64,000 nucleotides of DNA from an uncultured Bdellovibrionales bacterium (GTDB lineage Bacteria > Bdellovibrionota > Bdellovibrionia > Bdellovibrionales > UBA1609): assembly GCA_938002015.1 (NCBI GenBank), contig CALLAU010000007.1, positions 62,001-126,000 of the forward strand, written 5' to 3'. Position 1 is the stretch's first letter. Each line of letters opens with the position of its first letter. The notes under the pieces are model-generated. The model worked only from the letters and a program-made list of their open reading frames with translations. It was not told the DNA's origin and made no database searches. Shown in pieces: positions 46,474 through 56,029 of this stretch. Made by a program: the position numbers and the translations under genes.

Positions 46474-49395
46474 ATGAAATTTATCTCTCTGTTTTTAAGT
46501 ATTTTTTTATTTTCTTTTTCTGCTCTATCTTCAGATATAATCGAAGGTTTAAAAGCTACAAGTACAGATGAAGCTGAAAACGAAAGAAAGATTTTAAAAT
46601 CAGAAGTACTAATTTCTCAATCTGAAGAAAGAGCATTAAAACACCTCACTGAGCTTATTGGTAAGTATAAAGGTACAAGTATGGAGCCGGGACTGCGTTT
46701 TAGACTAGCAGAGCTTTATATGTCACGTGCAAAATCAGCTAGAGTTATAGATCAAATTACTGGATCACAAGAAGATGAGCAGCAGGTTATGAGTTTTCTT
46801 CCAAATCAAATTAAAACGTTAAAAGAAAAAGCTATGGTAGAAAAAGCCATTAGCTATTATGACTCAATTAGTAAGGATTTTCCTAGATTTAGAGAGCTTG
46901 ATCGAGTTATTTTTAATAAAGCTTTTGCGCAGTTGCAGATAGAAAAAGAGGAAGAAGCTGAAAAGAGTTTTATTGAGCTTTTAAGAAAAAATAAAAGATC
47001 AAGATTAAGACCAGATACATTTTTAGCTGTTGGTGAAATCAACTTTAAGAGAAGAAATTTTAAAAGAGCTTTAGCATATTTCAATCAAGTTAAAAAATAT
47101 AAAAATGCTAGAGTATATCCATATGGTTTATATAAAGCTGGTTGGAGTTATTATAATCTTTCAGCATATGAGCAAGCTATTCAAGAATTAGAAAAGGTTA
47201 TTGCGTTTGGTAAGAACGTAGAGGCAACTGGTGGGGATGCAAGACTAGATTTAAGAACGGAAGCTTTAATGGATTTAGCACTTTTTTACAGTGGTGTAAG
47301 ATCAGCTTCCGACGCACTTAGGTATTTTAAAGACTTAGCTGGTACAAAAGACCCTGTTCCATCACTTAGAAAACTTGCAAGAATTCACGAAAAGCATGGT
47401 AGAGATGTTGAGCAAGAAATTGTTTTAGTTGATTTAGTTAAGAGTTTTCCAAAAGCAGATTCAAAGCCTTTAATGCATAAAGATCTTGTATCTAATTATG
47501 ATAGACAAAATAAGTTTAAATCTGCATCAAACAATTTGTGGGACTTTAGAAAGTCATGTGTTGCTGTTACTGAAAGAGCTAAGAAAGAAAAAAAAGAAGT
47601 TGAGTTTGAATGTGCAGATAGCTTGGACTCTTTATCTAAAAGAATGGCTATTAAATGGTTGAGACTTTATAAGAAAGATAATGGTAAACAGTTACTATCC
47701 TATGTCTCTGAACAAGCGTTTAGAGTTCATTTAGACGGTAAAGAGCCACAAGATGATAACAGTAAAATGAGATTTACTTTTGCTGAGCATCTTTACGAAA
47801 GAAAAAACTTTAAAGAATCATCTATAGAATATGAAAAAGTTGGTGATAGCACTAAAGACAAAAAGAGGAAGCATGATTCAAGGTATGCCTCTATATTTTC
47901 ATGGGATAAGCTTCATAAAGGTGTCTACAAGGGTGAGTCTGAGGATCGTTATAGAAGTTTATCTAGTAAGTACATGAAAGATTTTCCTAAAGGTGAAAAG
48001 TACTTAGATATAGCTTTTAAACTTGGTTTATATGATTATAAGAAGAAAAATTATGATTTAGCTGGACCATTACTATTAGATTTAGGTTCTAAGTTTTATA
48101 AGTTAGATAAAGGTAAGAAATCACAAGATCTTTATTTAGATATTTTAAATTCTGGTAAAAAATATATTGAGATTCAAAAATTCTCTAAACAATGGAGAGA
48201 TACTGAAATTGACTTAGTGAGAAAAAAAGGTCTTCATAAAATCTATGAACAGGCATTTTTCTCTGAGGTTCAGCTTTTACAAGATGAAGAGAACTATAAG
48301 AGAGCTATAACTAGGTATACTGAGTTTATTCAAGAAAACCCGACTTCAGTTTTAGCCGATGAAGCACAGTGGAATATGATAGGCCTTCATTTTAAATTAA
48401 AAGATTATGACACTACGGCAAAGTCCTATGTTGCTTATTTTAAAAAGTATCCAAAAGATAAAAAATCAATACCAGGTTTAGTAAAAGCTTTAGAGATTTT
48501 TGAAATGATGGCCGAGCCTGAGCAAGCTCTTGGAGTTTCACAATTACTTGTTAAGCACGATATTAAAAATAGAGCTAGATGGGCATACTTAGAAGCAAGT
48601 TATTTAAAATCTTCAGGAAGATATGAAGACGCAGCAAAAAGATACTACGCAATTATGAATGTGGCTGGTAAGAGCGAATTTAAAGATGTTTCTAAAGAAG
48701 AATTTTTTGAAATGAGGCCTAAATTAGGTAGATCTTCTAAATGGTATTATTCAAAACTTCAGCAGATGACTCTTTCTAAAAGTAGAGAGATCGCTTCTCT
48801 TGCTGTAAGAGATATTTCTCAAATTATGTATGAAAAATCTGACCCTGCTCTTAATAAATGGATTAGCACTCACAAAAGGAATCGAGCTCTTGATAAGTCA
48901 AAAATTGGTCGCTTAAGTCAATTTGCAGGTGAGAAAAAAGAGAGGCAATTTTTTGCAAAAAGAATAAATAGTGCAAGTTTAGAGGCGATTATTCAAGGAA
49001 TACAGAGCAAGACGAAACTACTTGAGAGGGTTCAAACTGAATATCAAAGGGCATTAGGAGATGAGGATGCAAAAGTTGTGATGAAATCTCTACTTGGTCT
49101 AGGACGAACTTATCAAAGATTTGTAGAAGATTTAAAAAACGTAAAGCCTCCAGCTAGTTATAGCCAAGAAGAGAAAGATGCTCTTCTTGATGAGTTAGAT
49201 AATGTTATTATGCCTTTTGAAGAGAAGGCAGCAGAAGCTGTTGATCAGGCTCTTAAAGTTGCAACAGATTCAAACTTAAGAGATGGATCCATTGAGAAAG
49301 TACAGAAACTTTTAAATGCAGTGAATTTACAAAAGAAAACAATTTATCCAATTAAAATTGGTATGCCACAAGCGCTGGGACCAAGGGGGTTATAG
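46474..49395 (+). CDS. large exported TPR protein, GltD-like by position
   Basis: 973 residues. A signal peptide (FISLFLSIFLFSFSALSS) sends it to the periplasm. It has many tetratricopeptide-like repeats, among them GLRFRLAELYMSRAKSA, LAVGEINFKRRNFKRALAYF, YKAGWSYYNLSAYEQAIQEL and AEHLYERKNFKESSIEYEKV, and its composition is rich in Lys. The gene order (motor genes, large TPR protein, TPR lipoprotein) matches the order of the Glt group in myxobacteria. It is a likely scaffold of the periplasmic part of the machine. Confidence 0.82.
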   Translation: MKFISLFLSIFLFSFSALSSDIIEGLKATSTDEAENERKILKSEVLISQSEERALKHLTELIGKYKGTSMEPGLRFRLAELYMSRAKSARVIDQITGSQEDEQQVMSFLPNQIKTLKEKAMVEKAISYYDSISKDFPRFRELDRVIFNKAFAQLQIEKEEEAEKSFIELLRKNKRSRLRPDTFLAVGEINFKRRNFKRALAYFNQVKKYKNARVYPYGLYKAGWSYYNLSAYEQAIQELEKVIAFGKNVEATGGDARLDLRTEALMDLALFYSGVRSASDALRYFKDLAGTKDPVPSLRKLARIHEKHGRDVEQEIVLVDLVKSFPKADSKPLMHKDLVSNYDRQNKFKSASNNLWDFRKSCVAVTERAKKEKKEVEFECADSLDSLSKRMAIKWLRLYKKDNGKQLLSYVSEQAFRVHLDGKEPQDDNSKMRFTFAEHLYERKNFKESSIEYEKVGDSTKDKKRKHDSRYASIFSWDKLHKGVYKGESEDRYRSLSSKYMKDFPKGEKYLDIAFKLGLYDYKKKNYDLAGPLLLDLGSKFYKLDKGKKSQDLYLDILNSGKKYIEIQKFSKQWRDTEIDLVRKKGLHKIYEQAFFSEVQLLQDEENYKRAITRYTEFIQENPTSVLADEAQWNMIGLHFKLKDYDTTAKSYVAYFKKYPKDKKSIPGLVKALEIFEMMAEPEQALGVSQLLVKHDIKNRARWAYLEASYLKSSGRYEDAAKRYYAIMNVAGKSEFKDVSKEEFFEMRPKLGRSSKWYYSKLQQMTLSKSREIASLAVRDISQIMYEKSDPALNKWISTHKRNRALDKSKIGRLSQFAGEKKERQFFAKRINSASLEAIIQGIQSKTKLLERVQTEYQRALGDEDAKVVMKSLLGLGRTYQRFVEDLKNVKPPASYSQEEKDALLDELDNVIMPFEEKAAEAVDQALKVATDSNLRDGSIEKVQKLLNAVNLQKKTIYPIKIGMPQALGPRGL

Positions 49396-49396
49396 A

Positions 49397-50395
49397 ATGA
49401 GATTAGTATTTATAATTCTTCTTGCTGCATTCATCACAGGTTGTGCCACAACTGATTCGAATATTAGTGAAAAAGGTAACACTCAAGCAAGTTCAAAAAA
49501 CACTAAAAAAGAGAAACCAAAAGAAGAGCTTCAAGATGTTCAAACTATCGATAAATCTTATGGCTCAAAAATTAGAATCACATCTTATATTAAAAAGACA
49601 AAGGCTAAAATTAAGTGCTCTGATTACAGTAAGGTAAAAGTTGATGAGTGGAGAAAACTGCTTGAATCAGGCTGGTCTTGTATTAAGAATAAAAACTGGC
49701 CTGTACTTGAAGAGATAGCAAACATTCTTTCAAGAAAACATATTAAAGCTGCTTGGGGCCCTTACTATAAGAGTATCATAGCAGAAAAACAGGGTGATTT
49801 AATGAAAGCTCAGTGGATGATTAATTTAGCTGAAAGAAAAGCTCCAAATAATCCAGTGATCACTTTTCAAAAAGCAAGGCTTGCTTGGCTACAAAAAGAT
49901 GAAACACAGGCTTTTGACCTTATGAAGGCAGTTTTGAAACAAGATGCAAAGAACTTAGATGCCGCTCAGTTTTTAGGTGAAATACATTTTAGAGATAGAC
50001 AGTTTAAAGAAGCGATTAATTATTTAACAAAAACCCTTAAGTATATGGGGCGAGATAGTAAAACTCGACTCGCCCTAGCTGAAAGTCACTTTGAATTAGG
50101 CAAATATAAGGAATCACTGGCTCATTATAAGACAGCAATAAGTCTAACTCAAAATAATGCCGATTTGTGGATGAAGATGGGTTTAAGTTATCAAAATTTA
50201 AAAAATTATGAAAGAGCTAAAAGCTGTTATGAGCAGGCGATTAATCAAAAGCGCAAAGGTAGAGCTTTAGCAAGTCTTTCAGATCAAGAAATAAGAAAGA
50301 ACTTAAGTGCTGTTAATAAAATTATAGAAGAAAGAAATGCGAAGAAGCAGCCTGCTGAGACAGAGAAAGTAAATATTAAGAAGGAGGCAGAATAA
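49397..50395 (+). CDS. TPR lipoprotein, GltE (AglT)-like
   Basis: 332 residues from the ATG at 49397, one base after the previous stop; AAGGGGG is ~8 bases upstream. An in-frame ATG at 49358 would add 13 residues before the signal. Lipobox ITGC (Cys at ~16) follows. The mature part has a Lys-rich linker, then about four or five TPR units (~130-300), such as AQFLGEIHFRDRQFKEAINYL, LALAESHFELGKYKESLAHY and DLWMKMGLSYQNLKNYERAK. In Myxococcus AglT is a TPR outer-membrane lipoprotein of the gliding complex. Confidence 0.83.
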   Translation: MRLVFIILLAAFITGCATTDSNISEKGNTQASSKNTKKEKPKEELQDVQTIDKSYGSKIRITSYIKKTKAKIKCSDYSKVKVDEWRKLLESGWSCIKNKNWPVLEEIANILSRKHIKAAWGPYYKSIIAEKQGDLMKAQWMINLAERKAPNNPVITFQKARLAWLQKDETQAFDLMKAVLKQDAKNLDAAQFLGEIHFRDRQFKEAINYLTKTLKYMGRDSKTRLALAESHFELGKYKESLAHYKTAISLTQNNADLWMKMGLSYQNLKNYERAKSCYEQAINQKRKGRALASLSDQEIRKNLSAVNKIIEERNAKKQPAETEKVNIKKEAE

Positions 50396-50631
50396 TGAAA
50401 AAGTATATCGCAGTTGTGTTGTCATTGCTTATAGTGGCCCCCTCCCTTTCTTTAGCAAAGAAGAACAAAAGACAAACTATCGATTTAGAAGGTGCAGATA
50501 TTGACGGAGAAGTTAGAACTCCTACTGGGGATTATGTTTTACAAAAAAGTGGAGTAGATTTTTTACCACTATATGAAAAGAAGAAAGAGATGAATGAAGA
50601 GATAAAGAAATCTATTCATTTTTTGAGGTGA
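50395..50631 (+). CDS. small exported protein, 78 aa
   Basis: A signal peptide (MKKYIAVVLSLLIVAPSLSLA) is followed by only ~57 residues, with IDLEGADIDGEVRTPTGDYV and a basic helical end. The same order with a small exported protein between the TPR lipoprotein and the FHA protein occurs in Glt clusters, so it may be the counterpart of GltF, a guess from position. The ATG overlaps the previous stop (TAATG). The stop overlaps the ribosome site of the next gene. Confidence 0.72.
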   Translation: MKKYIAVVLSLLIVAPSLSLAKKNKRQTIDLEGADIDGEVRTPTGDYVLQKSGVDFLPLYEKKKEMNEEIKKSIHFLR

Positions 50632-50636
50632 TATAA

Positions 50637-52193
50637 GTGAAAGAATTATTAGTATTACATCAAAAAGAGGGTAAAACGGTTAATAGATTTAGAGTTAGAG
50701 ATAACTCTGATATTTTTACTATTGGCTCTGGGCGCCGTTCTAATATTCGTATATTAGGTGACGAAATTGATTCTTTACATGCTTGTTTTGAAAAACGAGA
50801 TGGTATTTGGAAGGTTATTGACCTTGGTAGTGAGAGTGGGACTTGGGTTAATAATTCACCTATTGTTGAGCACAGTCTTGAAGAGCCTTTGCTTCTAAGA
50901 ATTGGCAAGCACACTCTTGAAGTTAGAGCAGTAGAGTTAAAAAGTTTAAATATATTTAAGATTCCTAAAAAAGTTGATATTAAAGGTGAAGAGCAAAAAA
51001 TTTACCAACAAATAGTAGTGCTTATGGGTGACGCTGTAATGGAGTCATATCTTGAAGAGCCTGGTAAAGTTATTAAAGTACCTTATGCAAGAAAAGTTCA
51101 TGAGGTTCAACCTGCAAAAGGTCCTGAGTGGCAAGAGCAGTCTTTTGGTTCATATAAAATCAAGAATAGACTTGTAAGATCTCCACAGTTTAAAAGGGAA
51201 GAAAGTTCTATTTGGGCGATATTTCCTGAAGATCTTATCAAACCGACCATATGGGCTGTTAGTTCAACTTTTGTTTTTCTTTTAGCGTGTTTCATTATTC
51301 CAAAAGCTCTAAAAGGTGACCCGGGTGCAATTAAAGAGAACCAGTATACAAAGCTAATTTTTGATGAAAAAGAGATTAAGAAACAAAAAAAGAAGGCTTT
51401 AAAGTTAACTAAGAAAATTGAGAAAAAAATTGAAAAGCCTAAGAAAGTTGCTAAGAAAAAAGTTGTTGCTCCGAGAAAAAAAGCAGCTCCGAAAGTATTA
51501 GCTCCAAGAAAAAAGAAAATAGCTAGGTTGGCTCCATCAAGGAGTAATAAGAAAGTTAACGCTAAGGCAGCAAAAGTTGTATCTTCGATTAAAAAGGCAG
51601 GTTTAAGTAGGCTGGTAAGTAAGGTTGCTCTTAGGTCTTCAAACAATGCGCTTTTAGTTAAAACTAAAGGTGTAAAGGCTAATAAGGGAACAGGTAGAGG
51701 TTTTGCTTCAATAAGTAATCTTAAATCTGGGGCTAAGCTAGGTTCGGCTTCAGCTACAGGTTCTTTTAGAGTAGGTGGAATCAACACCAAAGGTACTGCT
51801 GGTGGCGGTAGCGTTTCTGGCTCACTTGGTAGTTTATCAGGTTCAGGTGTTGGAACAGGTGTAGTTGATGCACTAGAAGAAGAAACTGAAATTGCGGGTG
51901 GCCTTTCAGCTGAAGAAATTGCTGCAGTAGTTAAGAAGAACATTGGTGCAGTTAGGTACTGCTATGAAAGACAGTTAGCAGCTAACCCTGATTTATATGG
52001 TAAAATTAAAGTTGAGTTTGTTATTTCTCCAGCTGGAAGAGTATCTACTCAAAAAATTAAGAGCACTACAATGAAAAGCAGTCTAGTGGAGGGCTGTATT
52101 TTAAGAAAAATTAAGAGATGGAAGTTTCCAATACCTAAAGGTGGTACGGAAGTGGCCGTTTCATATCCATTTTACTTTAAATCAAATAAATAA
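50637..52193 (+). CDS. FHA-transmembrane-AgmX/PglI-type protein, GltG-like
   Basis: 518 residues, GTG start with GAGGTGA 5 to 6 bases upstream. Residues 24-95 are a forkhead-associated domain: FTIGSGRRSNIRI, SLHACF, SGTWVNN. One membrane segment at ~203-223. A Lys/Ala/Pro-rich periplasmic linker (~240-340) and a Gly/Ser-rich stretch (~340-425) follow, long enough to span the periplasm. The C-terminal ~90 residues are the TonB-like AgmX/PglI C-terminal domain: IAAVVKKNIGAVRYCYERQL and VEGCILRKIKRWKFPIP with two Cys. This couples the inner-membrane motor to the outer membrane. In Myxococcus PglI (GltG) has the same layout. Confidence 0.9.
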   Translation: MKELLVLHQKEGKTVNRFRVRDNSDIFTIGSGRRSNIRILGDEIDSLHACFEKRDGIWKVIDLGSESGTWVNNSPIVEHSLEEPLLLRIGKHTLEVRAVELKSLNIFKIPKKVDIKGEEQKIYQQIVVLMGDAVMESYLEEPGKVIKVPYARKVHEVQPAKGPEWQEQSFGSYKIKNRLVRSPQFKREESSIWAIFPEDLIKPTIWAVSSTFVFLLACFIIPKALKGDPGAIKENQYTKLIFDEKEIKKQKKKALKLTKKIEKKIEKPKKVAKKKVVAPRKKAAPKVLAPRKKKIARLAPSRSNKKVNAKAAKVVSSIKKAGLSRLVSKVALRSSNNALLVKTKGVKANKGTGRGFASISNLKSGAKLGSASATGSFRVGGINTKGTAGGGSVSGSLGSLSGSGVGTGVVDALEEETEIAGGLSAEEIAAVVKKNIGAVRYCYERQLAANPDLYGKIKVEFVISPAGRVSTQKIKSTTMKSSLVEGCILRKIKRWKFPIPKGGTEVAVSYPFYFKSNK

Positions 52194-52239
52194 CGAGAAC
52201 TTAAACTTTAAAGAATATAGAACGTAGGAGAATAAAGAA

Positions 52240-53022
52240 ATGAAAACAAGGATGGAAAAGCTCAAGCTTATTGCTTATTCAGTTGGAGCTACACTGCTTT
52301 TATCTACAGGATCTGCTTTTGCACAGGATGAAGCGCCTAAGAAAGTTGATGTTGAAGGTTTAGAAAAAAGGTACTGGGCTCCTAAAGATAAAAAATTCTC
52401 TGTTGTTCAAAATAGAACTTATACAAAGACAAAAAAAATCTCATTAACTATTATGCCAGGCCTCATGCTTAATGAAGAGTATAGTGAAGGTTTTGGTCTA
52501 GATATTGGTGTTGGTTATATGTTTAACGATAGATGGGGTCTTGAAGCAGAGTTTCAATCAGTATCATTAAGCGATAACGATCTTCAAAAAGAGGTTATTG
52601 GTTTAGGTGGTTTTATTAACCATGGAAAGTTAGAGAACTATTTTGGCGTTACAGGAAAGTGGATGCCATTTTACGCAAAGATGAGTTTTCTTAGTCAAAA
52701 AATTCTATATTTTGATATGACTTTAGGAGCATCTTTAGGAATGAGTTCATATGCTATTCAAGGTTCTAGAAGTGATGGTACAGCTGGTAGCTCAACGGAC
52801 TCTTATGATGTAAGAAGTGAGTCTGCACTTACTTATGGATTTGAAATCAGTCAGAGTTTTTATGTAAGTAAAAGAATGGCAATTAGATTTGATTATAAAC
52901 ATAGATGGCATAACCAGGATGTATTTGATTTTACAACTATTGGTAGTTCTGGAAATAAGTTAGAAAGTCGTGTTGAAGATAATATATCTCTAAACTTAGG
53001 TTTAACTTATATTTTCTTATAA
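52240..53022 (+). CDS. outer-membrane beta-barrel protein, GltA/GltB-like by position
   Basis: 260 residues. Signal peptide (LIAYSVGATLLLSTGSAFA). A repeating pattern of amphipathic strands (GLDIGVGYMFNDRWGLEAEF, LYFDMTLGASLGMSSY, SLNLGLTYIFL) points to an eight-to-ten-strand barrel ending in an aromatic/hydrophobic C-terminus. It would form the outer-membrane part of the machine. AGGAG lies 9 bases before the start. Confidence 0.85.
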   Translation: MKTRMEKLKLIAYSVGATLLLSTGSAFAQDEAPKKVDVEGLEKRYWAPKDKKFSVVQNRTYTKTKKISLTIMPGLMLNEEYSEGFGLDIGVGYMFNDRWGLEAEFQSVSLSDNDLQKEVIGLGGFINHGKLENYFGVTGKWMPFYAKMSFLSQKILYFDMTLGASLGMSSYAIQGSRSDGTAGSSTDSYDVRSESALTYGFEISQSFYVSKRMAIRFDYKHRWHNQDVFDFTTIGSSGNKLESRVEDNISLNLGLTYIFL

Positions 53023-53043
53023 TTTTAGAGGGAGAAAAGGGTT

Positions 53044-55239
53044 GTGTGTAAACTAAAAACAAAAATACTGATCATATCGGTTTCATATTTGATTCCAGTA
53101 TTGGCTAATGCACAACTTTATCGTGATGCGGGAGCTGAACAGCCTGGTATCATACAAGATGTACCTGCAAACTTTGTTGAGCTTGGTAAAGGCTCTGTTA
53201 GTGAAAACTTTGAACAAGTTAGTGAGGGAACGATTAGCCCTGACTTTGAAATTCCAGTCTATACACCAGCACTGCAAGCTGAACTTGCAGGTAAAACTAT
53301 TAAGAAAGTACCAAGGTATAACTTTGGTAGAGAGCAAATTTTAAAATCAAAGAAGTTTAAATGGAAAACTGGTAAGTATAAACTTATTAGAGGCTATAAA
53401 CTTGCTATTCAAAAAGCTCCAAAAGTTTTAAATCAAATGAAGATTCTAAAGAGTATAAAACTTCAGACTGCTAAGAAAAACGGTGTGAAATTAAATGAAG
53501 TAAATCCAAACGTAGTTCAGGACTCAGATGTTAGTTCTATCCAGTTTGCAGCTGTTGAAAATACTGAAGTTGAAATGAGGCCTTTATTCTTAAGAGAGCC
53601 TAAAGACCATGAGCTCCTTGCTGTGGATATACTTTATGAAGAAAAAGATTCATGTGAAGAAGTTGTACCTGTTTCTCAATATCTTTTAGATAAAAAAACT
53701 GGAGACATGAGAGTACAGTTTTATAGAGCTTCTTGCTTGCACAGAGCTAAGCTTTACTCAGAGTCTATACCACTTTTATCAGAAGTTATAGGTGGAGGAT
53801 CGCCAGATTTTTCAAAAAAAGCAGTTGATATAATCCTTGAAGGAATCCCAAAGGGTTATGAGGCTGTGATAGCAAAATCCCTAGCTTCAGGCTCTGTCTA
53901 TAAAAAGCTAAACAAAAAGCAGAAGAATAAATATAACTATATTTTAGCAAAAGGCTATTTCATTAATGGAGAGTATGAGAAAGCTGAGAAGCTTGCTTCA
54001 TTTGTTTCCTCTGCTAGTTATGATTATTATGATGCTAGATTCATTATGGCTACATCACAGTATATGAGTGGTTTAATTCCAAAAGGTATTAAAACATTAA
54101 GAGCTTTAAAAACTGACTATACAAGAGGAACAAACTTATCTCAAAATGCTAAGTTCTTAACTCTTATTAATATCACACTTGGAAGATTTTTGTTTGAGCG
54201 TGGCGCATATAAAGAAGCAATCGCAGCGTATGATCAGGTTAGTAAAAACCATCCCCTTTGGGTGGATAGTTTATTAGAGAAGGGCTGGGCTCAGGTAAAA
54301 CTTGGTGATTACTCTGGAGCAATAGGTAATATGTTTACTCTTCATTCTCCTTTCTTTAAAGATGCTTTTATACCAGAATCATATGTTATAAGAACCATAG
54401 GGTATTTAAATTTATGTCAGTTTGGAGATGCGCATAATACGCTCTCTATTTTAGAGCTAGGCTTTCCTAAAGCTAAAGCACAGGTTGAAGCTTATATTAA
54501 AAGAGAAGGCTCTCATTATAAAACTTTGACAACTTATCTTGAGTCACAGGATGGCAATAAAGAAGAGTTTGATAACTTACCATCTCCAATTGTAAGAGAG
54601 ATGGGGCGTGATAGGGACTATTTAGAAGTTCAATCAAAACTTAATAATATAGTTGATGAAATTCCTCTCTTTAAAAAACTTGCATCTGATGTGATGACTC
54701 ACAGAAGAAGCCTTAAGAAAAGAATTGATCAATTAGCTGAAGACAGCAAAGCTTTAAGAATTAAAGAGGCTGAAGCGCTTCAGGCGAATCGTCCAGAGAT
54801 GGCAAAAGATTATAAATCAAGAAGAAAATCCGTATTTGATGAAGGTACAGCTCTTCAATATAGAATCGCTACTTTTGATAAAGGTATTATCGAATACCAA
54901 AAAGCAAATGGTAATGCTGTAAAAAGAGCTGAGATGATTAGAGATGATTTTTTAAAGAAAGCTGAAGAGAAGTTAAGGGCAAGTATGCAAAATATTGAAA
55001 TAAGACTTCAGTCAGTTCTTAGAAATAATGATCTACTTAGATATGAGATTTATGCTAACTCAGGTAAAAACATTAGATTCCAAGTTGCAGGTGGTGAAGT
55101 TGGTAATGAGAAGAGAGGTCCTGCTTCGGGTGAGAAGAATGAGTATAACTGGACGTTTAAAGGTGAGTTTTGGCAAGACGAAATTGGAAATTTTAGATCA
55201 GATTTAAAGAACTTGTGTCCAAAAAATGATGCGTATTAA
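53044..55239 (+). CDS. large exported repeat protein, GltC-like by position
   Basis: 731 residues, GTG start with AGGGAG and AGGG before it. Signal peptide (LKTKILIISVSYLIPVLANA). Central TPR-like repeats (for example QNKYNY-type helices, YILAKGYFINGEYEKAEKLA, LGRFLFERGAYKEAIAAYDQ, LEKGWAQVKLGDYSGAIGN). Residues ~540-680 form a long charged coiled coil. The periplasmic GltC of myxobacteria is a TPR-type protein next to the barrel genes. Homology was judged from layout only. Confidence 0.8.
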   Translation: MCKLKTKILIISVSYLIPVLANAQLYRDAGAEQPGIIQDVPANFVELGKGSVSENFEQVSEGTISPDFEIPVYTPALQAELAGKTIKKVPRYNFGREQILKSKKFKWKTGKYKLIRGYKLAIQKAPKVLNQMKILKSIKLQTAKKNGVKLNEVNPNVVQDSDVSSIQFAAVENTEVEMRPLFLREPKDHELLAVDILYEEKDSCEEVVPVSQYLLDKKTGDMRVQFYRASCLHRAKLYSESIPLLSEVIGGGSPDFSKKAVDIILEGIPKGYEAVIAKSLASGSVYKKLNKKQKNKYNYILAKGYFINGEYEKAEKLASFVSSASYDYYDARFIMATSQYMSGLIPKGIKTLRALKTDYTRGTNLSQNAKFLTLINITLGRFLFERGAYKEAIAAYDQVSKNHPLWVDSLLEKGWAQVKLGDYSGAIGNMFTLHSPFFKDAFIPESYVIRTIGYLNLCQFGDAHNTLSILELGFPKAKAQVEAYIKREGSHYKTLTTYLESQDGNKEEFDNLPSPIVREMGRDRDYLEVQSKLNNIVDEIPLFKKLASDVMTHRRSLKKRIDQLAEDSKALRIKEAEALQANRPEMAKDYKSRRKSVFDEGTALQYRIATFDKGIIEYQKANGNAVKRAEMIRDDFLKKAEEKLRASMQNIEIRLQSVLRNNDLLRYEIYANSGKNIRFQVAGGEVGNEKRGPASGEKNEYNWTFKGEFWQDEIGNFRSDLKNLCPKNDAY

Positions 55240-55256
55240 GGTTAAGAGGTAAAGGT

Positions 55257-55895
55257 ATGAAAACAATAACAATATTACTAACGAGTTTGTTCTCAGTTTC
55301 TGTATTTGCGCAAGCAAACATAGAGCAGAAAATGGGTTTACTAAAACAAAATGTTGATAACTCAACTCATAACTTTAGTGAGTATAAGTCAAACTTTGAG
55401 ATTTCAGTTAAAAACTTTAATGAATCTACAAGGGTTGTTAATGAGCTTAGAAAGTTAAAAATTAAAGCTTTAAAAGATGGTAAAAGAGCAGATGCGAATG
55501 CTCGAGTTTATGGACAAGTAATTGAAAAGTATAAACTGTTTATTAAATCTGAAGAGGCTGAAATTGATAAAGAGAATAAAGCTGTAGCAAGGCTTCAAGA
55601 GCTGATTGAAAAAATTCAATTAAACTCAGTTAAAAGGCAAGCTTTTATTGCTAACTATAATGATGAGATTGAAAAATCAAAAGCTGAGATTGAAAACTGG
55701 AGAGAAAAGAAAAGACAGGTTGCTTCTGTTTTAACTGAAATCGATACACGTGAAGCTGCTTCACTTGATGAAAGAAAGAAATGGCAAGAGAAAAAAGGTG
55801 TGTATAGAAAAGAAACTGAAAAGTGGGCAAAAGAAAAGCGTAAGACTCAAAAAACTTACAATACTTTTGCAAAGTTAAGAAAAGCTAGAAAATAG
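55257..55895 (+). CDS. periplasmic coiled-coil protein, 212 aa
   Basis: Signal peptide (ITILLTSLFSVSVFA), then an almost unbroken charged helix rich in Lys/Glu with heptad character (EKSKAEIENWREKKRQVASVL). Highly basic end. AGAGGTAAAGGT just before the ATG. It is the last gene of the operon, followed by a terminator at 55926. It might be a rod or spacer in the periplasm. No family recognised. Confidence 0.78.
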   Translation: MKTITILLTSLFSVSVFAQANIEQKMGLLKQNVDNSTHNFSEYKSNFEISVKNFNESTRVVNELRKLKIKALKDGKRADANARVYGQVIEKYKLFIKSEEAEIDKENKAVARLQELIEKIQLNSVKRQAFIANYNDEIEKSKAEIENWREKKRQVASVLTEIDTREAASLDERKKWQEKKGVYRKETEKWAKEKRKTQKTYNTFAKLRKARK

Positions 55896-55925
55896 TTTTA
55901 ATAAAGTAGTTAAGAACTAAACGAA

Positions 55926-55954
55926 AGGCTAACCAAATACGGTTGGCCTTTTTC
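55926..55954 (+). terminator. terminator of the Agl/Glt-like operon
   Basis: A 9-bp stem (AGGCTAACC at 55926-55934 with GGTTGGCCT at 55941-55949, one G-T pair), a 6-nt loop and a T run. It marks the end of a 12-gene operon starting at 43119. Confidence 0.9.
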
Positions 55955-56029
55955 TTTATTAAGTGACCTTAAACTTATAAAGTGTTATTAATGGATTTAA
56001 ATATAACATAAGAGTACAAGGAGGTACTT

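Noticed and set aside
51107..51943. 278-codon minus-strand frame
   Set aside because: Exactly opposite the Lys/Ala and Gly/Ser-rich region of the FHA protein; reverse-strand artefact of biased composition.
43119..55895. Ordinary Tol-Pal or TonB-ExbBD system
   Set aside because: No TolA, TolB or Pal is present, there are two TolR-like proteins, and the bridging protein has FHA and AgmX/PglI-type domains.
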